Shown piece by piece: positions 8,659 through 17,989 of a DNA stretch of 64,000 nt (positions within the stretch are counted from its first letter, which is position 1; each line of letters opens with the position of its first letter). The position numbers were made by a program, and so were the translations under genes. Origin of the DNA: CAUZIZ01 sp965219855 (GTDB lineage: Bacteria > Acidobacteriota > UBA6911 > RPQK01 > JAJDTT01); assembly GCA_965219855.1 (NCBI GenBank), contig CBDCOR010000031.1, forward strand, positions 1 to 64,000. The letters are read 5' to 3'. The notes under the pieces are model-generated. The model ran no database searches and was not told the DNA's origin. It was given only the letters and a program-made list of their open reading frames with translations.

Positions 8659-8688
8659 TTGACAAGGAGGTTTTCACTCTGATAGATT
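8659..8688 (+). promoter_or_regulatory. Possible sigma-70-type promoter
   Basis: TTGACA at 8659-8664 and TAGATT at 8683-8688 are separated by 18 bp, in the 90-bp gap between the sialidase and the next gene. The -35 box is perfect and the -10 box matches at four of six positions. Sequence-only guess; a GGAGG inside the spacer is not linked to any start codon. Confidence 0.3.
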
Positions 8689-8721
8689 CGCACTAATCTC
8701 AGCTTCAGCAGGTCAGAGAAT

Positions 8722-9687
8722 ATGGGTCCAGACGATCACGCAAAAGGCTTCCGGCGTCTCTCGCAGCGAGTCGGCAGGATCATCGTTGCCACCTTTGTGC
8801 TCGGCCTGGGATTGGGTTCTACCGCCGCCGCCTCACTCAGATTGAACGATTTCCAGCCTTCCTCTCTCCGCAGCGCCTACGGCATTGTAAGCGGCGTAAG
8901 CTTCTCCACGGGATTGATGATGCTGGAGCCGGACGCATTGGCCCACTCTCCTGTCGGATCAATGCAGAATTTCAGCTTCTCCGAGCCGGTGTGGATGATT
9001 GGCTATAGGTCGGAGATCCTGGACTGGCAAGGTCAGAAGCCGAAGGGCAACCACCTTTGTCATACCTTCTTCGGGGACCAGATGGTTCATCAGGGCAACG
9101 ACCAGGTGATGAAGGCCATCTATTCGGATGCCTTCACCGAAGAGATTCGATTCCCCGACGGCTTTGGGATGCGTCTGGAAGCCGGAGAGGAGCTCCATTG
9201 GATGCCTCTGTTCAACAACCGCACCCAACGTCCTGCGCGGGTGAGCATGAAGTGCAAGGTTCTCCTGATCCGTGAAAAGGACCTCAAGCGAGAGCTGCGT
9301 CCACTTCAGGCCATCATGCGCAGCGTGAACATGCCTCACCTGTTCTTCGTTCCCCCTGGTCGCCACCAACACGAAAGCACCTTCAAGTTTCCTTTCAACG
9401 GCCGGATTCATGCAATGGGAACCCATATCCATCCCCATGGCCAGTCGATCGAGCTGTTCAATTTGACTCGCCAGGAAAATGTCTGGGAGGGGAAGAAGAA
9501 AACCAACGACCAAGGCGAAATGGTGGCCATGGAAGTCTATTCGAACCCTGAGGGCTACCCGGTGCGTTCAGGAGAAGCCTACCGGGTCAGGAGCGTCTAC
9601 CAGAATCCCACCGACCACAAGATCGATGCCATGGCAGGTCTCTTCATCTTCTATTCTCTGGATACGCCTAACCCGTCCACTCCCTGA
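8722..9687 (+). CDS. Exported His-rich protein, possibly copper-dependent monooxygenase (PHM)-like fold
   Basis: 321 residues. Basic N-terminus and hydrophobic segment (RIIVATFVLGLGLGSTAAAS) predict export. Notable motifs are NHLCHTFFGD (about 111), PPGRHQHESTFKFPF (about 211) and RIHAMGTHIHPHGQS (about 228). The clustered His and Met residues suggest a metal site, reminiscent of the copper type II monooxygenase fold. I cannot assign a family firmly, and the reaction is unknown. It lies between the sialidase and a GH-like protein, with only 10 bp to the latter, so it probably acts in the same extracellular degradation programme. An oxidative role on glycan or lignin-like material would be pure inference. 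Confidence 0.55.
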   Translation: MGPDDHAKGFRRLSQRVGRIIVATFVLGLGLGSTAAASLRLNDFQPSSLRSAYGIVSGVSFSTGLMMLEPDALAHSPVGSMQNFSFSEPVWMIGYRSEILDWQGQKPKGNHLCHTFFGDQMVHQGNDQVMKAIYSDAFTEEIRFPDGFGMRLEAGEELHWMPLFNNRTQRPARVSMKCKVLLIREKDLKRELRPLQAIMRSVNMPHLFFVPPGRHQHESTFKFPFNGRIHAMGTHIHPHGQSIELFNLTRQENVWEGKKKTNDQGEMVAMEVYSNPEGYPVRSGEAYRVRSVYQNPTDHKIDAMAGLFIFYSLDTPNPSTP

Positions 9688-9697
9688 CGAGTAGCGC

Positions 9698-12058
9698 ATG
9701 AGCGAAAGGCTTTTGGTCGCGGTCCTATCTTACTGGCTGCTTCTCTGCCCTTGTCTCGAAGCCGCAACCAGTGCGACACAGGCCGCGCAGAGTGAGAAGA
9801 GCCTTGCGCTTGTCCTCTCTCCAAATGCACCGGATCTGGAGAAGTTCGCCGCCAACGAACTGAAACGGTATCTGGAGAAGCTTTACGGAATCCAAGTGCG
9901 GGTGGTAGCCTCGCTGGAAGCCGCAGACGAACTCCTCATTGTCCTGGGCAGTCCCGCCACCAATCCGGCCGTCGAAGCAGCGCTTGCGTCAGCTCCCTGG
10001 CCTGAGGTCAGCGATCAAGGGATCGTCCTGAAAAAGCTTTCCAGGCGGGGTCGGCCGATTCTCGTGATCGGCGGAGGCAGCCCTGCGGCAACGCTGTGGG
10101 CAGTCTACGACTTGGTACAGCTGTGCGGCGTCCGCTTTCTGCTGGAGAAGGATGTGCTTCCAGAGAGACCGGTTCCCTTCCCTCCGTCGACGCTGGATCT
10201 GGTTCAAGAGCCTGAACTCCGTTTCCGGTCCTATCGTGGAATCAACGACCTCGCCACTTCCCTCGTCTTCTACGGAATGGAGGACTACCGACATCTGATC
10301 GATCAGCTGGCGAAACTCAAGTTCAATGTACTCTATGTTCAGACCTATCCTTCCCAGCCCTTTGTCCACTACGAGTTTCGAGGACAGCGGAAGACCACCG
10401 GGGTGCTGCACTACGGCTGGAAGCTACCGATCCATGCCCAGACCATCGGACGGAAGCTCTTCAGGGGAAGCAGTGAGTTCACCAATCCGGACTTCGAAGA
10501 CGCCCGGAGCTATCAGGAGAGAGTCGTTGCAGCTGAACGGTTGCTTCACAGCATCTTCGCCTATGCGAAGAGTCGAGGCATGCAGACGGGCCTGATGTTC
10601 TGGATCAATCAGTTCACCTCCGAGTTCAATCAGCGTCTGCCGCAGTGGTCGGATCGGGAATACGTCCCCATCGAAGCCATCAAGGGACTTCGGAGCGCCC
10701 GCCTGGGAGTTTCGGAATTTGGAGTGAACCCCAGCTTCTTTCCCTATCTGACACCCGGCAATCCGGTGATGGCCGAATTGAACCGGACCATCATCCGAAC
10801 CCACGTCAGGACCTATCCGGAAGCAGACTACTATGGCGTCTTCCAGCCGGAGCTCCCGAAATCGGGTGAGGAGTACCTATCCATCTGGGAGCGTCTGGAC
10901 AAGAAGTACCAGCTCCAATCAAAGTTCAAACTGGAGCAGCTGATCCACTCCGCGCGCACCAACACCCTGCCGGTCGGCGTTCGCAAGGGGGAACGACCCT
11001 TGCATGAGCTGAAAGCCGCGATCGCCTACGCCGGCGTTCTGGACCAGTTGATCAATGAAGAGAAGATTCTCGACTCCACCGAGAATCCGAAAGCTACCAT
11101 TGTCGCCAGCACCTTCAGCGACGAGTTCTATCCAGTGATGGCTGAGATCTTCCCAGAGCGGGTCATGCTTCAGGTTCAGATGGACTATCTTTCCTCCCTG
11201 GCAGCAGAGCGGACCGAGATGCTCTCTTTCGCCGCCTCGACTCCCATGAAGGTTGGAGTCATGGCTACTCTGGCGGATGACAACATCGGCGTTCTTCCAC
11301 AGCTCCCCACCCCGTCCCTGCACCGCATCCTGAAGGCGATGAAGCGCTACCAGGTTCATGGATTCTTCGGGCGCAACTTCCTGGTCACGAAGCTTGAAGC
11401 GGCTACCGCCTACCTGGCTCAGGCGTCCTGGAGATCGGACCTCACACCCGAAGCCGTCTACCGGGATCAGGTGGAACAAGTTTGTGGGCGGGCATCGGTT
11501 GCCGATATGCTCGAGGTCTACCGGCTGCTGGAAGCGGTTACCTTGAAGTCCGATCAGTCAGCCATGGGGTTTCTCTTTCCGGTGCCTAACCTGATGCGAA
11601 AGCACTGGCTTGACGACTCCGGTCCAGTGGCCGCATGGGATCAGTTGACGGCGGATTATCGCCAAGCGATCCCCCTACTGGAATCTGCCCTGAGCAAGAG
11701 CCGGCCCCAAGGAAAGAGTTACGTAGAGCAACTGTTGGGGCAGCTCAAGTCCAGCGCTCAATACATTGCTTCGGTTCAACAGGTGCGACAGGCCCGATTG
11801 GCGTACCTCAAGGCGCAGAGGAGTCGGGAGGCGAAGGATCCAGCCGGGTATGAAGAGAGCATCATTGAGTCTCGGGAAGGACTGCAGAGAGCTGTAAGGC
11901 TTCTCGAAGCAGCCATTGAGGACTGGGCCCGGGTGGTCCGAGACCCTTCTGATCTGGGCGCCCTCGCGGTCCTGAACTGCTACGCTTACGATTACCTCAA
12001 GGGCGTAGCCTGGGACGTGTACCTGGAGTCGCAACGATGGAGCATTACCTTCGAATAG
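9698..12058 (+). CDS. Exported GH67/GH20-like glycoside hydrolase family protein (786 aa)
   Basis: Signal peptide at residues 1-23. Residues about 35-150 resemble the alpha-glucuronidase/GH20b-type N-terminal accessory domain (FAANELKRYLEKLYGIQVRV, LVIGGGSPAATLWAVYDL). A TIM-barrel-like central part follows (FRSYRGINDLATS, LAKLKFNVLYVQTYPSQPF, VRTYPEADYYGVF), then a helical C-terminus. It is a clear paralogue of the minus-strand protein at 22761-25172, with the same domain order and shared strings such as TYPEADYY and SQPFVxYEFRG. Probable role: hydrolysis of a glucuronic- or hexosamine-containing glycan outside the cell. Catalytic residues cannot be assigned from sequence alone. It is preceded 10 bp upstream by the His-rich protein. 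Confidence 0.75.
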   Translation: MSERLLVAVLSYWLLLCPCLEAATSATQAAQSEKSLALVLSPNAPDLEKFAANELKRYLEKLYGIQVRVVASLEAADELLIVLGSPATNPAVEAALASAPWPEVSDQGIVLKKLSRRGRPILVIGGGSPAATLWAVYDLVQLCGVRFLLEKDVLPERPVPFPPSTLDLVQEPELRFRSYRGINDLATSLVFYGMEDYRHLIDQLAKLKFNVLYVQTYPSQPFVHYEFRGQRKTTGVLHYGWKLPIHAQTIGRKLFRGSSEFTNPDFEDARSYQERVVAAERLLHSIFAYAKSRGMQTGLMFWINQFTSEFNQRLPQWSDREYVPIEAIKGLRSARLGVSEFGVNPSFFPYLTPGNPVMAELNRTIIRTHVRTYPEADYYGVFQPELPKSGEEYLSIWERLDKKYQLQSKFKLEQLIHSARTNTLPVGVRKGERPLHELKAAIAYAGVLDQLINEEKILDSTENPKATIVASTFSDEFYPVMAEIFPERVMLQVQMDYLSSLAAERTEMLSFAASTPMKVGVMATLADDNIGVLPQLPTPSLHRILKAMKRYQVHGFFGRNFLVTKLEAATAYLAQASWRSDLTPEAVYRDQVEQVCGRASVADMLEVYRLLEAVTLKSDQSAMGFLFPVPNLMRKHWLDDSGPVAAWDQLTADYRQAIPLLESALSKSRPQGKSYVEQLLGQLKSSAQYIASVQQVRQARLAYLKAQRSREAKDPAGYEESIIESREGLQRAVRLLEAAIEDWARVVRDPSDLGALAVLNCYAYDYLKGVAWDVYLESQRWSITFE

Positions 12059-12129
12059 CCTGAGCGAGCGAGTCCTTGGCCAGGCTTGATTGCCCATACT
12101 AGAAGGTTCAGAATGCATCCAAGGTAATC

Positions 12130-14769
12130 GTGTTCGAACCATCCACATTGCCCCAACCGAACTTGAAGCGTCTGGGACTGGTCACGCTTTCAGGGATTCT
12201 CCTGACCTCCTTCACCCTGCAAAACCCCGGAGGAGCGGCTGCCGAAGAGCTTCCCCCAGCAGCAGAAAGCGGCAGGGATTTTCTGCGTGACGTAAAACCC
12301 ATTTTCGAGAGCCGCTGCTACAGTTGTCATGGTCCGGAGCAGCAGTTAAGTGGCCTGCGTCTTGACCTCCGGGAGGACGCCCTCCGAGGAGGTAATTCTG
12401 GTCCCTCGATCCATCCGGGAAATAGTGCGGAAAGCAAGTTGATCCACCTGGTAGCGGGCGTCAAGGAAGGTGAAGTGATGCCCATGGTGGGAGAGAGACT
12501 CACCCCTCAGGAAGTAGGAATCCTTCGTACCTGGATTGATGATGGTGCGGACTGGCCCGCGACCGCCGATCTCGGAAAGACAGAAGCAGAGACCGATTCC
12601 TCCAGCGAGAAGGGCTCGCACTGGTCCTTCCAACCCATTCGGCGACCTGCAGTTCCCGCGGTTCGGAACCGGAATTGGATCAGGAACCCGATCGACGCCT
12701 TTATTCTGGCCAGGCTGGAAGAGCAAGGAATCGCACCCTCTACACAAGCCGATCAGATCACTCTGATTCGTCGGCTTAGTCTCGACTTGATCGGGCTTCC
12801 CCCGACTCCTGAGGACGTCTCGAAATTCCTGATGGACAACCGCCCGGATGCCTACGAGCGTCTGGTCGACCAGCTCCTGGAATCTGAGCACTACGGTGAG
12901 AAGTGGGCCATCCACTGGCTTGACGTAGCTCGCTATGCCGATAGTGACGGCTACGAAAAGGACTGGGTCAGGCCCCATGCCTGGCGCTACCGCCATTGGG
13001 TCATCAACGCGCTGAATCGAGATTTGCCCTTCAACCAGTTCACGATCGAGCAGATTGCGGGCGACTTGCTTCCCAACGCAACCACTGCGCAAAGGGTAGC
13101 CACAGGCTTCCATCGGAACACGCTGACCAACCGCGAGGGGGGTGTCGACATCGCCCAATTCCGCTTCGAGCAGGTTATCGACCGAGCCAACACAGTGGGA
13201 ACGGTCTGGCTGGGACTGACCGTGGGCTGCGCACAGTGTCACGATCACAAATACGACCCGATTTCCCAGAAAGACTACTACCGCCTCTTCGCCTTCTTCG
13301 ACGGGGACCAGGAGGTCGATATCGATGCCCAGCTCCCTGGTGAGATGGGTCCCTATTTGCAGGCTCTTCCTGGATATCTCGAAAAGCGCCAGGCGTTGTT
13401 GGAACAGTACGGCGCCCCCGCACTTCAACCCTCCTGGGAAAAGAGGATGCTGGAGACGGCGGCCAATCCGGGTAAGTGGACCGACTGGGACGAGGCTTAC
13501 GACGCTTTAGAGAAGACCCTGGATAACGGAAACAAGATTCTCAAAACCCATCCGGCCAAGCGCACGCTCAAGGAACGAACCGCGCTGGAGGATCATTTCG
13601 CAAAAAACTACAACCGGGTTCTAAGCAAGGAGCGTCAGGAGGAGCTCAAGTTCAAAGAGCTGTACGAAAAGCTTGTTGAGATGCGGGATTCCTTCCCGGC
13701 CTTGAGTCAGGCTCAGACGATTGCAATCAGACATCGCCCGGTCGAAACGCACATCCATCTCCGTGGAGACTATCAGGCTAAGGGAATCCAGGTTCATCCG
13801 GGGATTCCCGAGTTCTTGAGTTCAACGTCCTCTGATCCCCAGCCCAACCGACTGACGCTGGCTCGCTGGATCACGTCTGAGGACAACCCGCTGACCGCCA
13901 GAGTTACCGTGAATCGCATCTGGCAGGAATTGTTCGGTCAAGGGCTCGTGAGGACCTCCGAGGACTTCGGCACGCAGGGGCAGAGACCTTCCCATCCGAA
14001 ACTCCTGGACTGGCTGGCCGAGGAGTTCATGAGCCGCGGCTGGAGCATCAAGGGGATGATCAAGACCATTGCAGTGTCGTCTGTCTACCGACAGTCCTCC
14101 CTGCAGAGGCGCTCGCTGGAGTCTCGCGACCCGGAGAATGTGCTGCTTTCCCATCAATCCCGTCTACGGCTTCCCGCTGAGTTGATTCGAGACGCGGCGC
14201 TGACAGCAAGCGGGCTCTTGAACCCATCCATCGGAGGAAAGAGTGTAAGACCCCCTCAACCGAAGGAGGTCGTCGACGTGGGCTTTGGCAATTCTGTGAA
14301 ATGGGAAGAGAGTCGAGGCGCTGGTCGGTACCGCCGCGGACTTTACATTCATTTCCAGCGGACGGTTCCGTACCCGTTCTTGATGAATTTCGATGCTTCC
14401 GAAAAGAACGTCACCTCCTGCCGGAGAAACCGCTCGAACACGCCCTTGCAGGCTCTCAACCTGCTCAACGATCCTGTGTTTCTGGAAGCGGCCCAGGCCC
14501 TTGCCGCACGCACGCTACGCGAGGTCCCGGGCAGTTTCGAGGCTCGGCTGGGGCATGCCTTTCGGCTTTGCCTGGCCCGGGAACCCAGATCGAGTGAGCG
14601 AACGAGGTTGACCGGGTACTTTCGACAGCAGAGGCAGATGCTCGATTTGGAAACGGCCCAGCTGTTGTTCCCACTCGATCTCGACAGCGTCGATCGGATT
14701 CAAGCTGCGGCGTGGGTGGGTCTGAGCAGTGTCCTGTTGAACCTGGACGAGTTTGTGAGCCGGGAGTAG
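12130..14769 (+). CDS. PSD1/DUF1549-DUF1553 planctomycete-type cytochrome c domain protein
   Basis: 879 residues with a GTG start and a hydrophobic N-terminal segment (LGLVTLSGILLTSFTL). A PSCyt1 haem-binding motif, RCYSCHGPEQQLSGLRLDLR, lies near residue 61. It is followed by DUF1549/PSCyt2 (NPIDAFILARLEEQGIAPS; HWLDVARYADSDGYEKDWVR; a second CxxCH in CAQCHDHKYDP) and C-terminal DUF1553/PSD1 (NPLTARVTVNRIWQELFGQG; NTPLQALNLLNDPVF). Such proteins almost always pair with a DUF1501 protein, as here (4-bp gap). They are exported and suspected to act in oxidative or sulfated-glycan degradation; the exact reaction is not established. Confidence 0.92.
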   Translation: MFEPSTLPQPNLKRLGLVTLSGILLTSFTLQNPGGAAAEELPPAAESGRDFLRDVKPIFESRCYSCHGPEQQLSGLRLDLREDALRGGNSGPSIHPGNSAESKLIHLVAGVKEGEVMPMVGERLTPQEVGILRTWIDDGADWPATADLGKTEAETDSSSEKGSHWSFQPIRRPAVPAVRNRNWIRNPIDAFILARLEEQGIAPSTQADQITLIRRLSLDLIGLPPTPEDVSKFLMDNRPDAYERLVDQLLESEHYGEKWAIHWLDVARYADSDGYEKDWVRPHAWRYRHWVINALNRDLPFNQFTIEQIAGDLLPNATTAQRVATGFHRNTLTNREGGVDIAQFRFEQVIDRANTVGTVWLGLTVGCAQCHDHKYDPISQKDYYRLFAFFDGDQEVDIDAQLPGEMGPYLQALPGYLEKRQALLEQYGAPALQPSWEKRMLETAANPGKWTDWDEAYDALEKTLDNGNKILKTHPAKRTLKERTALEDHFAKNYNRVLSKERQEELKFKELYEKLVEMRDSFPALSQAQTIAIRHRPVETHIHLRGDYQAKGIQVHPGIPEFLSSTSSDPQPNRLTLARWITSEDNPLTARVTVNRIWQELFGQGLVRTSEDFGTQGQRPSHPKLLDWLAEEFMSRGWSIKGMIKTIAVSSVYRQSSLQRRSLESRDPENVLLSHQSRLRLPAELIRDAALTASGLLNPSIGGKSVRPPQPKEVVDVGFGNSVKWEESRGAGRYRRGLYIHFQRTVPYPFLMNFDASEKNVTSCRRNRSNTPLQALNLLNDPVFLEAAQALAARTLREVPGSFEARLGHAFRLCLAREPRSSERTRLTGYFRQQRQMLDLETAQLLFPLDLDSVDRIQAAAWVGLSSVLLNLDEFVSRE

Positions 14770-14773
14770 AAAG

Positions 14774-16210
14774 ATGAATCTGGGAACCTTCAGAATCTCT
14801 CAAACCCGTCGTGATTTTCTCAGCAGATGTGCCGGCGGAATCGGGACTGTTGCGCTCGCGCACCTGATGGGGTTGGAGGGGCGCACTGCTTCGAATCGGC
14901 TGACCGCGGTGAATCCACTGGCGCCCAAATCCCCTCACTTCCAGCCCTCCGCCAAGAACATGATCTTCCTGTTCATGGCGGGGGCTCCCAGCCAGCTCGA
15001 CCTGTTCGATCCCAAACCGGAGCTCGTGAAGTGGAATGGACAGCCGCTTCCCAGCTCGATGACCAAGGATCTGAAACTAGCATTCATCAAACCGTCGGCA
15101 AAGATCTTGGCCAGCTCTCGGCAGTTCAAGAAATATGGTGAGTGCGGTATGGAGTTTTCCGACTACCTGCCTCACACGGCGTCCAAGGCCGACGACATCT
15201 GTCTGATTCGTTCCCTGCACACCGAGGCATTCAACCACCATCCGGGCCAGATGCTGCTAACGAGCGGTACCACCCAATTCGGTCGACCCACGGTGGGCTC
15301 CTGGGTGGTGTACGGACTCGGCAGCGAAAACCAGGACCTACCTGGCTTCGTCGTCCTCAACTCGGGTCATGGGACCAGCGGAGGGTCGAACAACTGGTCG
15401 AGCGGTTTTCTTCCATCGCTGTACCAGGGCGTTCCTTTTCGCAACGAAGGGGCCCCGATACTCTACTTACCCAATCCCCCCGGTGTCAGTCCCCAGATGC
15501 AGCGGGCCCGGCTGGACGCGCTCCGCGACCTCAACCAGGAAGAGTTTCTGGAAACGGGAGATCGTGAGATCCTCTCTCGAATCGCATCCTACGAATTGGC
15601 GTATCGGATGCAGATGTCGGCTCCAGGCTTGCTGGACTTCTCCGACGAACCCAAACATACGCTAGACCTCTACGGCGTAGACAAAGAGCCTACCGGGCCC
15701 TACGCCACCAATTGCCTGTTGGCTAGACGGATGGTCGAGCGTGGAGTCCGCTTCGTCATGCTGGCTCATGCCAGCTGGGACGATCACGATAAGATCGACG
15801 AGGGTCTGAAGAAGAACTGTGAGATCACCGATCAGCCCATCGCTGCGCTCTTGCAGGACCTGAAACAGCGTGGGCTACTGGATACGACGCTGGTGGTCTG
15901 GGGTGGCGAATTTGGGCGCACGCCTCTCTCCCAGGCGGGCCGTCCCGACCAGGCGCCGGGCCGCGATCACCATCCGGATTGTTTCAGCATGTGGTTGGCG
16001 GGCGGAGGAATCCGAGGCGGGCAGACCATCGGCAGAACCGACGAACTCGGTTTGAACGTGGTTGAGGACAAGATCCACATTCACGACCTACAGGCCACAA
16101 TCCTCAAGTGTCTGGGCTTCGAGCACACCCAACTGACCTACCACCACATGGGACGAGACTTTCGCCTGACCGATGTCGGCGGCAAGGTCGTCGATAAAAT
16201 GCTTATTTGA
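14774..16210 (+). CDS. Tat-exported DUF1501 protein (sulfatase/alkaline-phosphatase fold)
   Basis: 478 residues. The Tat signal is TRRDFLSRCAGGIGTVALAH (residues 12-31). The family signature MIFLFMAGAPSQLDLFDPKP occurs at about 63-82. Further conserved pieces are HHPGQMLLTSG, VVWGGEFGRTPLSQ and GRDHHPDCFSMWLAGGGI. DUF1501 proteins share the alkaline phosphatase/sulfatase fold but lack the formylglycine motif. It directly follows the PSD1 protein (4 bp) and very likely forms a functional pair with it in the periplasm. Confidence 0.93.
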   Translation: MNLGTFRISQTRRDFLSRCAGGIGTVALAHLMGLEGRTASNRLTAVNPLAPKSPHFQPSAKNMIFLFMAGAPSQLDLFDPKPELVKWNGQPLPSSMTKDLKLAFIKPSAKILASSRQFKKYGECGMEFSDYLPHTASKADDICLIRSLHTEAFNHHPGQMLLTSGTTQFGRPTVGSWVVYGLGSENQDLPGFVVLNSGHGTSGGSNNWSSGFLPSLYQGVPFRNEGAPILYLPNPPGVSPQMQRARLDALRDLNQEEFLETGDREILSRIASYELAYRMQMSAPGLLDFSDEPKHTLDLYGVDKEPTGPYATNCLLARRMVERGVRFVMLAHASWDDHDKIDEGLKKNCEITDQPIAALLQDLKQRGLLDTTLVVWGGEFGRTPLSQAGRPDQAPGRDHHPDCFSMWLAGGGIRGGQTIGRTDELGLNVVEDKIHIHDLQATILKCLGFEHTQLTYHHMGRDFRLTDVGGKVVDKMLI

Positions 16211-16240
16211 GACTTCGTAGATCCAAACAGAGGAGATCCG

Positions 16241-17989
16241 ATGTCTTCCAACCGCAGGAACTTTCTGAAAACCGCAGCGGCAGCAGGAGGCGCGGCTGCG
16301 TCGTCCAGTGCCTTGGGGACGACCACAGCAACTCGCGGCCCGGGCGAAACTCTCGCGACAGAGGACAATCGTCCCCCCTTTCGACTCATCTGGGAAGGCG
16401 AATGGAACGACGTCCCCTGCTCGGATTACCCCCTGACCCCAGAAAAGTGGGCACAGGAGTCGATCACGCCGATTGCCAACACCGACGTCGATGCCCTGGT
16501 CTACAACCTCTGCAGCAGCGACGGCTATGTCGCGGAGCTCGAGAACGGAGAGCGTCTACTTGCCAATGTCAAGCAGTTTGACGATTCCTGGATCTGGCGC
16601 TATCGCGAAAACACCAAACGACTGATCGAGGCGGGTGCCAACCCCCCGGATCTAGCGGTCAAGTATGGGCGCCGGCATGGATTGAAGATCTTGCCAGCCA
16701 TCCGCATGAACGATGCCCACGATCAATACTTTCTTCCCGAGGTAAGCGACTTCAAGCTGAAGAATCCGCAGTACCTCCTCGGCAATCCCCACTGGGGCGA
16801 GGAGGAGCAGAAGGAATATCCACTGGACAAGATGGAGTGCTTCACCTGGGGTATGTTCGATTTTTCCCATCAGGCGGTACGCGACCACAAGCTCGCCATT
16901 ATCAACGAGTTTGCGACTCGCTGGGATAACGACGGAGTGATGCTGGATTTCGATCGGGATCCCTTGTTCTTCTGGCCGCCTCAGGGCGGTGGAAGCAAGG
17001 CAGAGAATCGCGCCAAGATGACCGATCTGATCCGATCGGTGCGTGCCACCCTGGATAAAGTAGAGACAGAACGAGGAAAGAAGCAATTCTTGATGGTACG
17101 CCTGATTCCCAGAATCGAAGTCTGCCTTGAGCGGGGATTGGATGTCGCTACCTGGGTGAAGGAAGGCCTGGTTCAGGTGATTATTCCCGGCTCAGGTTTC
17201 GCTCCACTGACGCTTGACCCGAAGCCCTGGCTGGAGTTGGTGGAAGGAAGGGAATGTTGGATCTACCCGGGAAACTGGCACTGGAGACCCACCAGAGAGA
17301 CGCGGGCCTGGGCCGCTCAGATGCTCGATCAGGGAGTCCACGGGCTCTACCTGTTCAACTGGGGTCATCTTCTGATGGGGTACAGGCCGGGAGACCGGCC
17401 ACCACCCCCGATTCTGGGACGCACGGAATGGCGCAATCAAGGCGGTTCGGTCTGGAAAAGTGAACTCGATCCCGATTACTACACCACCTTGAGTGAGATT
17501 GGCGACATTCGGAAAGTGCAGTTCAAGGCGAAGACCTACCTACTGGATTCGCATCCGCACGAACTAATCGAGAGACATGGAAGGACCCACGGAAAGCTCT
17601 TCCGCGAGTACCGGGCGATCGATGACGTGGTTCTGCCCATCACCCTTTCGGTCGGCCGGCACGAGGTTCCCTTCCGGATCGGCGATGATCTCGCTCTGGC
17701 TCAGAAGGCCGCCTTCGATCCCCAAGCCAGGCTCAAGATGGTGATCATCAATACCACTCATCCAGACCGCTTCAGCGTGACACTGAACGACACCCCTCTG
17801 GATGACGCGACCCGCACCACTCGAGATGTGTACATCATGAACAACTTCACTCGGGTGGAGTATCCCCTTCCGGTGGAGGCACTCGAGAAAGGCAAGAACC
17901 GGCTGAGTATCGAGATGCATGAAACCAATCCCCAGATGCGTGTGGATCCCGTGCTCGATCGCGTGGAGATTGTGATCGACTACGTATGA
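16241..17989 (+). CDS. Tat-exported TIM-barrel protein, putative glycoside-hydrolase-like
   Basis: 582 residues with a GAGGAG ribosome site 6 bases before the ATG. The Tat signal is SSNRRNFLKTAAAAGGAAA (2-20). The body has barrel-like segments with conserved acidic and aromatic residues: RLIWEGEWNDVPC, GRRHGLKILPAIRMNDAHDQ, WDNDGVMLDFDRDPLFF (a probable catalytic or binding beta-4 region) and CWIYPGNWHWRPTRETRAWA. Residues about 460-582 look like a beta-sandwich module. It resembles putative glycosyl-hydrolase-like proteins of planctomycetes and acidobacteria, but I cannot name a CAZy family. The stop overlaps the next start (ATGA), so the two are translationally coupled. Confidence 0.65.
   Translation: MSSNRRNFLKTAAAAGGAAASSSALGTTTATRGPGETLATEDNRPPFRLIWEGEWNDVPCSDYPLTPEKWAQESITPIANTDVDALVYNLCSSDGYVAELENGERLLANVKQFDDSWIWRYRENTKRLIEAGANPPDLAVKYGRRHGLKILPAIRMNDAHDQYFLPEVSDFKLKNPQYLLGNPHWGEEEQKEYPLDKMECFTWGMFDFSHQAVRDHKLAIINEFATRWDNDGVMLDFDRDPLFFWPPQGGGSKAENRAKMTDLIRSVRATLDKVETERGKKQFLMVRLIPRIEVCLERGLDVATWVKEGLVQVIIPGSGFAPLTLDPKPWLELVEGRECWIYPGNWHWRPTRETRAWAAQMLDQGVHGLYLFNWGHLLMGYRPGDRPPPPILGRTEWRNQGGSVWKSELDPDYYTTLSEIGDIRKVQFKAKTYLLDSHPHELIERHGRTHGKLFREYRAIDDVVLPITLSVGRHEVPFRIGDDLALAQKAAFDPQARLKMVIINTTHPDRFSVTLNDTPLDDATRTTRDVYIMNNFTRVEYPLPVEALEKGKNRLSIEMHETNPQMRVDPVLDRVEIVIDYV

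Noticed and set aside
12346..13428. 360-codon minus-strand open frame
   Set aside because: Lies inside the PSD1 gene, which has haem motifs and family domains; antisense shadow.
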